From Archangium sp. (lineage in GTDB: Bacteria; Myxococcota; Myxococcia; Myxococcales; Myxococcaceae), in assembly GCA_030681645.1 (NCBI GenBank), contig JAUXRX010000065.1:1-64000 (forward strand): 64,000 bases of DNA, written 5' to 3'. This document shows, in pieces, positions 1 to 8,532 of the stretch; position 1 is the first letter of the stretch; each line of letters begins with the position of its first letter. The notes under the pieces were generated by a model, which saw only the letters and a list, made by a program, of their open reading frames with translations, did not search any database and was not told the DNA's origin. Made by a program: the position numbers and the translations under genes.

Positions 1-218
1 GCTTCGGGATCGGCTTTGGGGGGCGGTTTCGCGTACGGCGTTCGGTTTCGGGCCGCCCCCGCCGCCGTGCCTGCGGTTCCGCCCCCGAAGCCGGGCGCCG
101 ATCCCGAAGCCGATCGCGATCCCGATCCCGTCACCGACCCCGCCCCCGCCCCCGAATCCGACCCCGACCCCGACCCCGCCCCCGCCCCCGAATCCGCCCC
201 CGACCCCGAAGCCGCCCA
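1..218. repeat. Degenerate hexamer repeat array with an internal inversion
   Basis: From 99 to 218 the DNA is an unbroken run of 20 hexamers in phase, mostly CGACCC, CGATCC, CGCCCC, CGAATC and CGAAGC. Positions 1-18 carry the reverse-complement forms (GCTTCG, GGATCG), and 1-14 is a perfect inverted repeat of 97-110. The one long open frame across it gives a monotonous Pro/Asp/Ala/Glu peptide with no recognisable domain, so I do not call it a gene. The same hexamer family recurs, in the other orientation, downstream of groEL at 57881-57970. It lies directly upstream of rsmI, and its left edge may extend beyond the window. Confidence 0.8.
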
Positions 219-256
219 CAGCCAAACCGTCCCCGAACCGCGATAAACAACCCGTC

Positions 257-1081
257 ATGCCGGGCCGCCTCTACGTCGTCGCAACCCCCATCGGAAACCT
301 GGGCGATCTCTCCCCCCGCGCAATCGACACCCTCCGCGCCGTGGCCGTCATCGCCTGCGAAGACACCCGCCACACCCGCGGCCTGCTCGAAAAATTCGGC
401 ATCGCAACCCCGACCATCAGCCTCCCCGCCTTCGCCGAAGGCCAACGCGCAGGCCCCCTCCTCGATCGCCTCCTCGCCGGCGCCGACCTCGCCCTGGTGA
501 CCGACGCCGGCACGCCCGCGATCAGCGACCCCGGCGAGAAGCTGGTGCTCGAGGCCGTCGCCGCGGGCGTGACGATCATCCCCATTCCCGGGCCCTCTGC
601 CTTCGTCGCCGCGCTCTCCGCCGGCGGGCTCCCCACCGGCCGCTTCCACTTCCTGGGCTTCCTCCCCCGCCAGGTGAGCGAAGCGCGCGCGATGATCGAC
701 GAGGTGTCCGCGCTCTCCGCCACCCTGGTCCTCTACGAATCGCCCCGCCGCCTGGTGGACACCCTCCGCTCGCTCGCCGACTGGCTGGGCCCCCGCCGCG
801 CCGTCGTCGCCCGCGAGCTGACCAAGCTGCACGAAGAGTTCGCCCGCGGAACCCTCCCCGAGCTCGCCGATCGCTACGCCGCCGCCGAGGTGCTGGGCGA
901 GGTGGTGGTGCTCGTCGAAGGCCGCACCGGCGACACCCGCTGGTCGGAAGAAGACGTGCGCCGCGCGCTGGTCGCCGGCCTCGCCGCGGGCGAGCGGCTC
1001 AAGTCACTCTCGACCGACGTGGCGAAGCGCTCGGGCTGGTCTGCGCAGGAGCTCTACCGGATCGGTCTGGGCCTCAAGTAG
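257..1081 (+). CDS. rsmI: 16S rRNA (cytidine1402-2'-O)-methyltransferase RsmI
   Basis: The 274-residue protein matches the RsmI/YraL branch of the tetrapyrrole-methylase fold. It opens with the family signature LYVVATPIGNLGDLSPRA, followed by CEDTRHTRGLL at about residues 34-44 and the SAM-site segment VTDAGTPAISDPG at about 81-93, then IPGPSAF and the LGFLPRQ segment near residue 133. Members of this family methylate the 2'-OH of C1402 in 16S rRNA in the cytoplasm, together with the N4 methylase RsmH. Length is typical. The ATG at 257 begins right at the conserved N-terminus. It stands alone: the upstream DNA is repeat and the next gene is convergent. Confidence 0.95.
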   Translation: MPGRLYVVATPIGNLGDLSPRAIDTLRAVAVIACEDTRHTRGLLEKFGIATPTISLPAFAEGQRAGPLLDRLLAGADLALVTDAGTPAISDPGEKLVLEAVAAGVTIIPIPGPSAFVAALSAGGLPTGRFHFLGFLPRQVSEARAMIDEVSALSATLVLYESPRRLVDTLRSLADWLGPRRAVVARELTKLHEEFARGTLPELADRYAAAEVLGEVVVLVEGRTGDTRWSEEDVRRALVAGLAAGERLKSLSTDVAKRSGWSAQELYRIGLGLK

Positions 1082-1107
1082 CCCTCGACTCCGCTCGGGG
1101 TGAGCGG
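1081..1107. repeat. REP-like repeat, family S (copy 1)
   Basis: The segment beginning CCCTCGACTCCGCTCGGGG and ending GTGAGCGG begins at the last base of the rsmI stop codon. Close copies lie at 59148-59180 and, as an inverted pair, at 63412-63481. It sits between two convergent genes. Confidence 0.7.
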
Positions 1108-1117
1108 TCACGACGCT

Positions 1118-2494
1118 CTACGGCGCGGCGCTCGCGGGGCAGAAGCCCGATCTCGGCGCGCACGACTTCTTGTACTCGATGGGCAGTCCGTCCGACCCCG
1201 TGCAGTAGAACTGGGGCCCGGTCTCGTTCTCCACCGTGAACGAGGTGCACGTGACCGCCACGCTCCCCGGCGCAGGAGGGCAGATCGCCCCTCCTCCGCA
1301 GCTGAAGATCACGCCCCCGCAGTCGAAGCCCGACGGACAGTCGGCGTCGGTCGCGCAGTCGTGGCCGCAGAAGCTCCCCGTCTGCCCCTCGGTGACGAAG
1401 GTGAGGCACGAGATCATCGTCGCGCACTCCATGCCCGGCGTGCAGCTCTCACAGTCCCTCCGCCCCGGCCGCGCCGCGCACATGCCCGTGGTGCGGTTGC
1501 AGAACTGGTTCACCGCGCAGAACGAGTTGTCGCGGCAGAAGAACTGGCACTGCCCGGTGACGCACGAGTTCTTCGGAACGCAGTCGCCATCGTCCCGGCA
1601 GCCCGCCCGGCACTGCAGCTGGGCCGTGCTGCACACCTGACTCAAGGGACAGTGCTCGTCGAGCGTGCACGGCCCGTTGGGGATGCAGCGGGTGGTGGTG
1701 GTGTCGCAGAACGTGCCCCCCGGGCAGTCGAGGTTCGACGTGCACGAGGCGAACGACTGGCAGTACCCCAGCGAGTTGCAGAAGTTGTTCGCAGGACACC
1801 CCGCGTTGCTGGTGCACTTGCACGAGCCCGAGGCCGCGTCGCAGATCTGGTTCGCCGCGCAGCTCGCGTTGTTGATGCACACGCAGCGGTTGCCGGCCCC
1901 ACGCATGAAGCCCGGCGGGCAGCACGCGTTGCCCACGCACACGCACGCCGCCAGCGCAGGGTCGTACTCGTGGTTGGCGGGGCAACACTCGGTCTTCGCG
2001 CACACGCAGTCCTTCGTGTCGGGATCGAAGCGGAAGTCGACCGGGCAACACCCGTCGGAAGCGCAGGTGCACAGCTTCTTCTCGGCGTCGAAGACGAAGC
2101 CCACCGGGCAGCACGCGTCGCCCGAACACTCGCACGCGCGGCTCACGTCGTTGAACGCATAGCCCCCCGGGCAGCAGTTCTCGTCGTCGCACACGCAGCG
2201 CCGCTCGTCGGGCAGCCAGCGGTGATCGCGCGGGCAGCACTCCGAGGCGCGGCACACGCACGCCTCCGAGTCGACCGAGTACTCGTAGCCCGAGGGGCAA
2301 CAGCCCGTCTCGCGGCACACGCACACCGCCTCTTCGCAGTGGTAGCCGGTGGGGCACCCCTCGTCGGTCTGGCACACGCACGCACCCCCGTCGGGCCGGG
2401 TGTAGCCGTTGGGACAGTCGGGGTTGAGCGCGCTGCGCGAACACCCCAGCAGGAGCAACGCGCCGAAGAGCCAGTGACGGAAGAGTGCGCTCAT
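1118..2494 (-). CDS. Cysteine-rich tandem-repeat lipoprotein
   Basis: This 458-residue protein starts MSALFRHWLFGALLLLGCS, a lipoprotein signal peptide with lipobox LLGC, so it should be exported and lipid-anchored. The N-terminal half contains about eight tandem units of roughly 20 residues built on CCPxGYxF...CxC. The second half has looser CxxxxxC repeats resembling Dickkopf/EB-type disulfide modules. I see no catalytic motif; such arrays usually act as rigid extracellular stalks or binding surfaces (inference). The chosen ATG at 2494 overlaps the stop codon of the upstream vWA gene (ATGA), indicating translational coupling, and it places the signal peptide at residue 1. Upstream in-frame starts would add a non-signal leader. 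Confidence 0.85.
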   Translation of the reverse strand: MSALFRHWLFGALLLLGCSRSALNPDCPNGYTRPDGGACVCQTDEGCPTGYHCEEAVCVCRETGCCPSGYEYSVDSEACVCRASECCPRDHRWLPDERRCVCDDENCCPGGYAFNDVSRACECSGDACCPVGFVFDAEKKLCTCASDGCCPVDFRFDPDTKDCVCAKTECCPANHEYDPALAACVCVGNACCPPGFMRGAGNRCVCINNASCAANQICDAASGSCKCTSNAGCPANNFCNSLGYCQSFASCTSNLDCPGGTFCDTTTTRCIPNGPCTLDEHCPLSQVCSTAQLQCRAGCRDDGDCVPKNSCVTGQCQFFCRDNSFCAVNQFCNRTTGMCAARPGRRDCESCTPGMECATMISCLTFVTEGQTGSFCGHDCATDADCPSGFDCGGVIFSCGGGAICPPAPGSVAVTCTSFTVENETGPQFYCTGSDGLPIEYKKSCAPRSGFCPASAAP

Positions 2495-3561
2495 GGGCGG
2501 GAGTACGCGTACTGGAGACGCACGGTCGAGCCGGGCGGGGGCACGTAGTTGCCCAGGAAGACGACGGAGTTGGTGTCGGTGCGGTACTGCCACCCGTTGA
2601 CGGGATCCTGCGCGATCGGCACCCCGTCGACCGTGACCGTGATCGAGTTGATGATCGGCTGCAGCGTGAGCGGGAAGACGCGCTTGAGGGTGTTGAGCGC
2701 CTGCGCGATGCGCAGCAGCGTCTGCTCGAAGCTCGCGTCGCAGATGCTGCCGATGATGCCGCCGCTCTTGGTCGCCACCTCGGCGTAGCGGATCGCGGGG
2801 TCGGCGGTGCTGCCGTACAGCCCCGTCTCACCCGGCGGCACGCACCCGTTGGGGATGGTGCCGCCGATCACCGAGAAGCTCACCAGGTTCTCGTTGCCCT
2901 TGCCCTTGAGCGCCTTGAACACGCGCGCGTAGTGATCGGTGGTGCCGAAGCTCGAGTCGTCCTCGTTGGTGAGCACGATGATCGCCAGGGCCGCGTTGGG
3001 CCGCAGGAAGCCCGCGTTCGGCTGGCCGGGATCAATGTTGGGCGAGCTGAGCGCCAGCTGGGTCATGCGCAGTCCCTGTTCCCACCGCGAGCGCGAGGTG
3101 GGGAAGGTGGTGTTCTGCTCGAAGACGCGGCGCGGGTCGGCCGTCAGGTTGGTGATGATCTTCGTGGTGCCGCGCAGCCGGCCTCCGTCCGAGGCGACGA
3201 TCGACGTCACCCCCATCTGGAAGTCGACCTGCAGCGCCAGGAGCTCGGCCACGAAGCGGCTGAAGTTGCCCACCAGCGTGCGCCGCTCGTTGGTCATCGA
3301 GCCCGAATCGTCCACCACCCACAAGATGTCGACGACGCCGTCCGACTGCTGCAGCAGATCGACCTGAATCGAGTCGACCCGCGGCGGATCGATCAGGTCC
3401 ACCCGCCCCACCGGGGCGCGCTCGATGCGCGGCGGCTTGATCTCCACGGGCGAGAGGATCGGGGGGGCCACCTCGGGCACCGCCGAGCCGCGGCCGTTCT
3501 CCCGCCCGACCGGGTCGCAGCCGGCGATGAACAGGAGGCAGATGAGGTGCAGTCGCTTCAC
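2491..3561 (-). CDS. von Willebrand factor A domain lipoprotein
   Basis: The protein of about 356 residues begins (GTG) VKRLHLICLLFIAGCD, a lipoprotein signal with lipobox IAGC. A vWA domain follows, with the intact metal-site motif DxSxS in VVDDSGSMTNERR (about residues 82-94) and a later IIVLTNEDDSS segment. vWA domains bind protein ligands through a divalent metal ion, so an envelope adhesion or assembly role is likely but not shown. An ATG 114 bases upstream would also be open but adds 38 residues before the signal peptide, so I prefer the GTG, although no good ribosome-binding site is visible. The gene is coupled by ATGA to the cysteine-rich lipoprotein downstream; the two probably act together. 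Confidence 0.85.
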   Translation of the reverse strand: MKRLHLICLLFIAGCDPVGRENGRGSAVPEVAPPILSPVEIKPPRIERAPVGRVDLIDPPRVDSIQVDLLQQSDGVVDILWVVDDSGSMTNERRTLVGNFSRFVAELLALQVDFQMGVTSIVASDGGRLRGTTKIITNLTADPRRVFEQNTTFPTSRSRWEQGLRMTQLALSSPNIDPGQPNAGFLRPNAALAIIVLTNEDDSSFGTTDHYARVFKALKGKGNENLVSFSVIGGTIPNGCVPPGETGLYGSTADPAIRYAEVATKSGGIIGSICDASFEQTLLRIAQALNTLKRVFPLTLQPIINSITVTVDGVPIAQDPVNGWQYRTDTNSVVFLGNYVPPPGSTVRLQYAYSRP

Positions 3562-3683
3562 AGGGGTCAGATTGGTGGACGTGGCCTTGGTGATGCAAGC
3601 TCCGGGTACAACCTGCAACGCATTCGATTTCTTGCAGACATTGCGCTCCACGGGCCGGACGCCTACGACATTCACGCCAGACC

Positions 3684-4970
3684 ATGCGACTTCTCTTCCT
3701 CACGCTCTCGATGGTTGCCGTCGGCTGCCGCTGCAGCCCGGCCACGCCCCAGCCCGTGACGATGCGGGTCCTCAACACCACCCGCGCCCCTATTTACGTG
3801 GAGGGCACCCAGGGAAGGCTGGGGCTGAGCATTCAACGGGAGGTCAACGGCATGCCGTTCACCTTCGACGATCTCGCCTGCAGCTGCCGGTATTGCGTCA
3901 ACGCCTGTTCCTCGACCTGCTCCTGCCCCGACGCGGGGGCCGACTCGGTGCTTCGCATCGAGCCCGGGGGAACGGCTGAGCGCACCTGGGACGGCGTGGT
4001 GCAGGTCTCAGGCTTCAGCAACTGCAGCACCGAGGGCTGCCTCGACCAGCAGAACGCCCCGCTCAACGAGTCGTTCACCCTCGAGCTCTGCTTCTCTCCC
4101 CAGCGCCCCACCGGCGTGAACTTCAACGACGGCGGCGTCGGCCAGGGCACCCTGCCGAAGGTCAGCACCACCTGCACCACCAAGCAGTTCGCCCCGCAGG
4201 ATCTCGAGGTCGAGATCGGCCCCGTGCGCGGCAGCGCCTGCGCCTCACACGCCGAGTGCAAGGGGGCAGGGGAACTCTGCTTCGACGGCGCCTGCACCAC
4301 CGGCTGCCCGGCCAACGAGTTCCCCGCCGTCGGCGCGGAATGGATCCTCACCGTCGCCAGCCCCGACAACATGGGCTTCTTCGAGATGAGCGCCCGCGGC
4401 GCCATGGGCAACCAGTACGCCGGCACCGGCACCCTCACCTCGGCCGTCTACCAGTCGAACTCGCTGCTGCTCTCGTTCTCCCGGCCGGGCCCGGTGGTGG
4501 GCGAGCTCCTCACCGGCCGGGTGCAGATCAAGCTGCCGGTGGGCACCGGCGCGCCCTTGATGAGCGGCGGGCGGCAGGTCACCGCGCTGCTCGTCGACGA
4601 CGGCGACACCATGTCGCCCACCCGGGCCTTCGTGATGAAAGACCTGGCCACCGGCGACGTGCTGCTCGCGGCCGACATGGGGCAGGAAGGGCGGCTGCTC
4701 GAGCCCACGGATCTCGCGCCCTTCAAGGTGGAAGACGGGGCCTCGGCCGTCGGCTGCAGCCAGACCGCGTGCGGCCGGCTCCTCTTCTTCCCCCTGCACT
4801 TCTCGGTCGGGACCTCGTCCATCGATCTCCTCCCCGGCCAGCAGGACCAGCTCACCGTGGGGTCCAGCCGCTGGAACTTCCTCAACGTGTCCAGCGGGGC
4901 GTACGACACCACCTCCTGCCCGGTGAAGGATCTGCGGCCCTTTGCCTTCTGGAAGCTGATCAACCCGTGA
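3684..4970 (+). CDS. Lipoprotein of unknown function
   Basis: The 428-residue protein starts MRLLFLTLSMVAVGCRC, a short signal with lipobox VAVGC. The mature part is rich in cysteine in its first third (a SCRYCVNACSSTCSC stretch near residues 70-90) and has a C..AECKGAGELCFDGAC segment similar to the disulfide modules in the neighbouring lipoprotein. The rest looks like a beta-rich globular domain without motifs I recognise. It is divergent from the vWA gene across a gap of about 120 bp that probably carries both promoters. Envelope location is well supported; function is unknown. Confidence 0.8.
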   Translation: MRLLFLTLSMVAVGCRCSPATPQPVTMRVLNTTRAPIYVEGTQGRLGLSIQREVNGMPFTFDDLACSCRYCVNACSSTCSCPDAGADSVLRIEPGGTAERTWDGVVQVSGFSNCSTEGCLDQQNAPLNESFTLELCFSPQRPTGVNFNDGGVGQGTLPKVSTTCTTKQFAPQDLEVEIGPVRGSACASHAECKGAGELCFDGACTTGCPANEFPAVGAEWILTVASPDNMGFFEMSARGAMGNQYAGTGTLTSAVYQSNSLLLSFSRPGPVVGELLTGRVQIKLPVGTGAPLMSGGRQVTALLVDDGDTMSPTRAFVMKDLATGDVLLAADMGQEGRLLEPTDLAPFKVEDGASAVGCSQTACGRLLFFPLHFSVGTSSIDLLPGQQDQLTVGSSRWNFLNVSSGAYDTTSCPVKDLRPFAFWKLINP

Positions 4971-4995
4971 GCTGAGTGGTAGGGTCCCGGCACCC

Positions 4996-7218
4996 ATGCC
5001 GTCGAAGTCATCATCGGACCTCGATCGGGGTCGGCGCGTCGGAAAGTACGAGATCATCACCCGCCTGTCCGTGGGCGGCATGGCCGAGCTCTTTCTGGCG
5101 TACCTCCCCGGGCCCGGAGGCTTCAAGAAGTTCGTCGCGCTCAAGCAGATCCTCCCCGACGTGAAGGCCGACGACTCGTTCGTGAAGATGTTCCTCGACG
5201 AGGCCCGCATCACCGCCGCGTTCAACAACGCCAACATCGGCCAGGTCTTCGACCTCGGGGAAGAGGGCCAGGAGCTGTACCTGGCGATGGAGTTCATCGC
5301 CGGCCAGAACCTCGAGCAGGTCGCCAAGCGCGCCGCCAAGCGGGAGATCGCCATTCCCGTCGGGTTCGCAGCCCGCGTGGTGCGCGACTCGGCGCTGGGC
5401 CTGCACTACGCGCACACCTTCACCGATCCCACCGGCCAGCCGATGGCCGTGGTGCACCGCGACGTCAGCCCGAAGAACGTGATGATCACCTGGACGGGCC
5501 AGGTGAAGGTGATCGACTTCGGCATCGCCAAGGCGCGTGGCCGGCTGAACCGCACCATGGTCGGCGTGGTCAAGGGCACGTCGGGCTACATGTCGCCCGA
5601 GCAGGTGAAGAACGAGCCGCTCGACGGCCGCACCGATCTCTTCGCCGCCGCGGTGATGCTGCACGAGCTGCTGGCCGGCGAGCGCCTCTTCACCGCGCCC
5701 ACCGACGCCGCGATGATGCTCAAGATCGTCGAGGGCGAGGTCACGCCGCCCTCCACCAACAACCCCTACGTCACCCCCGAGCTGTCTGACGTGGTGATGA
5801 AGTGCCTGTCGAAGAAGCGCGAGCAGCGCTTCAACACCGGCCGGGAGTTCGCCCGCGCGATCGAGCAGGCCTGCCCCGATCTGTACGAAGACGAGCAGCT
5901 GGCCGAGTTCATGGCCCAGCTCTTCGAGGACAAGATCGCCATCACCCGCTCGCTGCTCGAGGCGGCGAACGAGGGCGGCGAGCTCGCTTCCGTCAAGGCG
6001 GCCGCGGCGGGCCTCACCACCGACGAGCGCGAGGTCGAGCAGAAGCCGAAGAAGAACACCGGGGGCGTTCGCGCCAACCCGAGCCTCACCTCCCAGCCCG
6101 CCACCGCCACCCCGAACCCCCGGCCCGGCCTCAAGAGCGGGACGTCGAGCCAGAAGCTCGCCAAGGTGGCCACCAAGGCCTCGAACCCCGGCTCGAGCCG
6201 CAACCTGCCGCAGGTGGGCAAGTCGGTGGCGCGGTTGCCGAAGGTGTCGTCGGCCCCGCCGCCGGCGCGCGAGGAAGAGACGGTCCCTCCCAACTCGCGC
6301 TCGCCCTTCGCCAAGCCGAAGGAAGATCTCGACGCCACGATTCCCCCGCGCGCGAAGTCGCAGATGAAGCTGCCGCAGGTGGCCTCGGCGCCCAAGCACG
6401 CGCCGCCGCCTGAGCCGGCCGCCGAGGTGCCCGCGAAGAAGGGTGGGGCGATGGGCGGGATCATCGCGGTGGTGGTCCTCGTGGCCATCATCGGAGGCCT
6501 GGGCTGGGCCGTCACCGCGGGTCCGCTCAAGGATCAGTTCAAGGCGCTCAGCGAAGAGCCGAAGGTCGTCGACACCGGGCCGAAGGCGCTCGACCCGGTG
6601 CAGCCGGGCAACGACCTCGACAAGCCGGCGTGGCTCATCGAGAAGGAAAAGCAGAAAGCCGAGCAGGAAGCCGAGAAGCTGCGCATGGCGGAGATCGAGG
6701 CGGCCGCCTCCGATCCCGAGCGGCAGCGCATGCTCGCCGAGCTCGAGGCCGAGCTGAAGCAGCTCGACTACCTCGAGGCCGAGCAGCGCGCGCTCAAGCT
6801 CCAGGCCCAGGCCGGCGCGGCGACGGGCGCGGCGAACACGCAGAAGATCGACGCGCTCCAGAAGCAGATCGACGACCTCAAGGGCCTGGTCGCGGCCAAG
6901 CAGACCAGGCCGGCCCACAAGAAGGGTACGCCCGGCGACGGCGAGGTCGAGATCATCAAGGACAGCAAGGGCGCGAAGAACGCGTCCATCGGCTACCTCT
7001 CGCTGCGCACCGTCAACCCCTCGTCGGCCAACGTGCTGCTCAACGGCGACGGGCTCGGCTCGACCCCGCTCGACAAGGTGCCGGTCGAGGTGGGGGTGCA
7101 CAAGCTCCAGGTGATCGACGGCGACGGCAAGGCGCGCATGCTCTCGGTGACCATCGAGGCAGGGAAGACGAACGAGATGCGCGCCGTCGACGTCAGCTCC
7201 CTGCCTGCCGCCCGCTGA
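4996..7218 (+). CDS. Membrane Ser/Thr protein kinase with C-terminal PEGA domain
   Basis: The 740-residue protein has a complete Hanks-type kinase domain at about residues 16-290: a glycine loop in RLSVGGMAELF, ATP lysine K50 in FVALKQ, catalytic HRDVSPKN (D156), DFG at 174-176 and the activation segment KGTSGYMSPEQ. A Pro/Ser/Lys-rich linker of about 190 residues leads to one membrane segment near 486-508. Outside the membrane comes a Glu/Lys/Ala-rich coiled coil (about 545-640) and a PEGA domain (about 670-720) containing NPSSANVLLNGDGLGSTP. PEGA domains are usually surface-exposed and thought to bind cell-wall or surface ligands. Topology suggests an external sensor driving cytoplasmic phosphorylation. 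It is active-looking and could supply phospho-threonine for the FHA proteins downstream (inference). Confidence 0.95.
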   Translation: MPSKSSSDLDRGRRVGKYEIITRLSVGGMAELFLAYLPGPGGFKKFVALKQILPDVKADDSFVKMFLDEARITAAFNNANIGQVFDLGEEGQELYLAMEFIAGQNLEQVAKRAAKREIAIPVGFAARVVRDSALGLHYAHTFTDPTGQPMAVVHRDVSPKNVMITWTGQVKVIDFGIAKARGRLNRTMVGVVKGTSGYMSPEQVKNEPLDGRTDLFAAAVMLHELLAGERLFTAPTDAAMMLKIVEGEVTPPSTNNPYVTPELSDVVMKCLSKKREQRFNTGREFARAIEQACPDLYEDEQLAEFMAQLFEDKIAITRSLLEAANEGGELASVKAAAAGLTTDEREVEQKPKKNTGGVRANPSLTSQPATATPNPRPGLKSGTSSQKLAKVATKASNPGSSRNLPQVGKSVARLPKVSSAPPPAREEETVPPNSRSPFAKPKEDLDATIPPRAKSQMKLPQVASAPKHAPPPEPAAEVPAKKGGAMGGIIAVVVLVAIIGGLGWAVTAGPLKDQFKALSEEPKVVDTGPKALDPVQPGNDLDKPAWLIEKEKQKAEQEAEKLRMAEIEAAASDPERQRMLAELEAELKQLDYLEAEQRALKLQAQAGAATGAANTQKIDALQKQIDDLKGLVAAKQTRPAHKKGTPGDGEVEIIKDSKGAKNASIGYLSLRTVNPSSANVLLNGDGLGSTPLDKVPVEVGVHKLQVIDGDGKARMLSVTIEAGKTNEMRAVDVSSLPAAR

Positions 7219-7220
7219 CC

Positions 7221-7450
7221 GTTACTTGCCGCGAATACACGTAACTATGAGTTTCCTCATGGTTGGGCGTATTGGCGGTTGAGTCCGAGGAGCGGCCTCG
7301 GGGGGGCGAGGTCTTCTCGGGTGAGGCTCCGGCGCACGGTCGAGCATGCCCCAACGCACCGCGCTTCCCCGGGCGGCTCTTCCTCAACCCAACGGCGAAT
7401 ACGCCCAACTATGAGGAAACTCATAGTTGCGTGTATTCGCGGCAAGTAAC
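7221..7450. repeat. 230-bp palindromic element (MITE/REP-like) with nested hairpins
   Basis: The 324-nt space between the kinase and glyQ holds two arms, about 7221-7278 and 7393-7450, that are near-perfect inverted repeats (three mismatches seen over about 54 bp), ending in GTTACTTGCCGCG and its complement. Each arm is itself a hairpin: AACTATGAG, loop GAAA, CTCATAGTT in the right arm, extended by about 11 further partly paired bases on each side. The arms enclose about 110 bp, with weaker complementarity continuing inward. No T-run follows and no transposase is present. It could be a non-autonomous mobile element, a paired REP (BIME) or a structured RNA. Confidence 0.75.
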
Positions 7451-7542
7451 TCAGCCCACTCCTCGGGCAGCCGCCGCGCCGTCTCGAGGGGTCTCTTCGC
7501 TGATTGAAGGGTGACCGCCCCGCCTGTACGGTGCGCGCCGCC

Positions 7543-8524
<982 letters not shown>

Positions 8525-8532
<8 letters not shown>

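Noticed and set aside
16..246. Small Pro/Asp-rich open frame in the hexamer array
   Set aside because: It only translates the hexamer repeat; no conserved sequence and no ribosome-binding site.
3582..3597. Sigma-54-like TGGC-N8-TGCA upstream of the lipoprotein at 3684
   Set aside because: Spacing fits but the match is short, it is about 90 bp from the gene and no enhancer-binding protein gene is near, so chance is likely.
5011..7101. Long open frame on the minus strand inside the PEGA kinase gene
   Set aside because: Arg/Leu/Glu/Gly-rich sequence with no domain; it is a GC-skew shadow of the real gene. Similar antisense frames at 8486-10645, 17816-19744, 22539-24074, 43263-45380 and 60952-62862 were rejected for the same reason.
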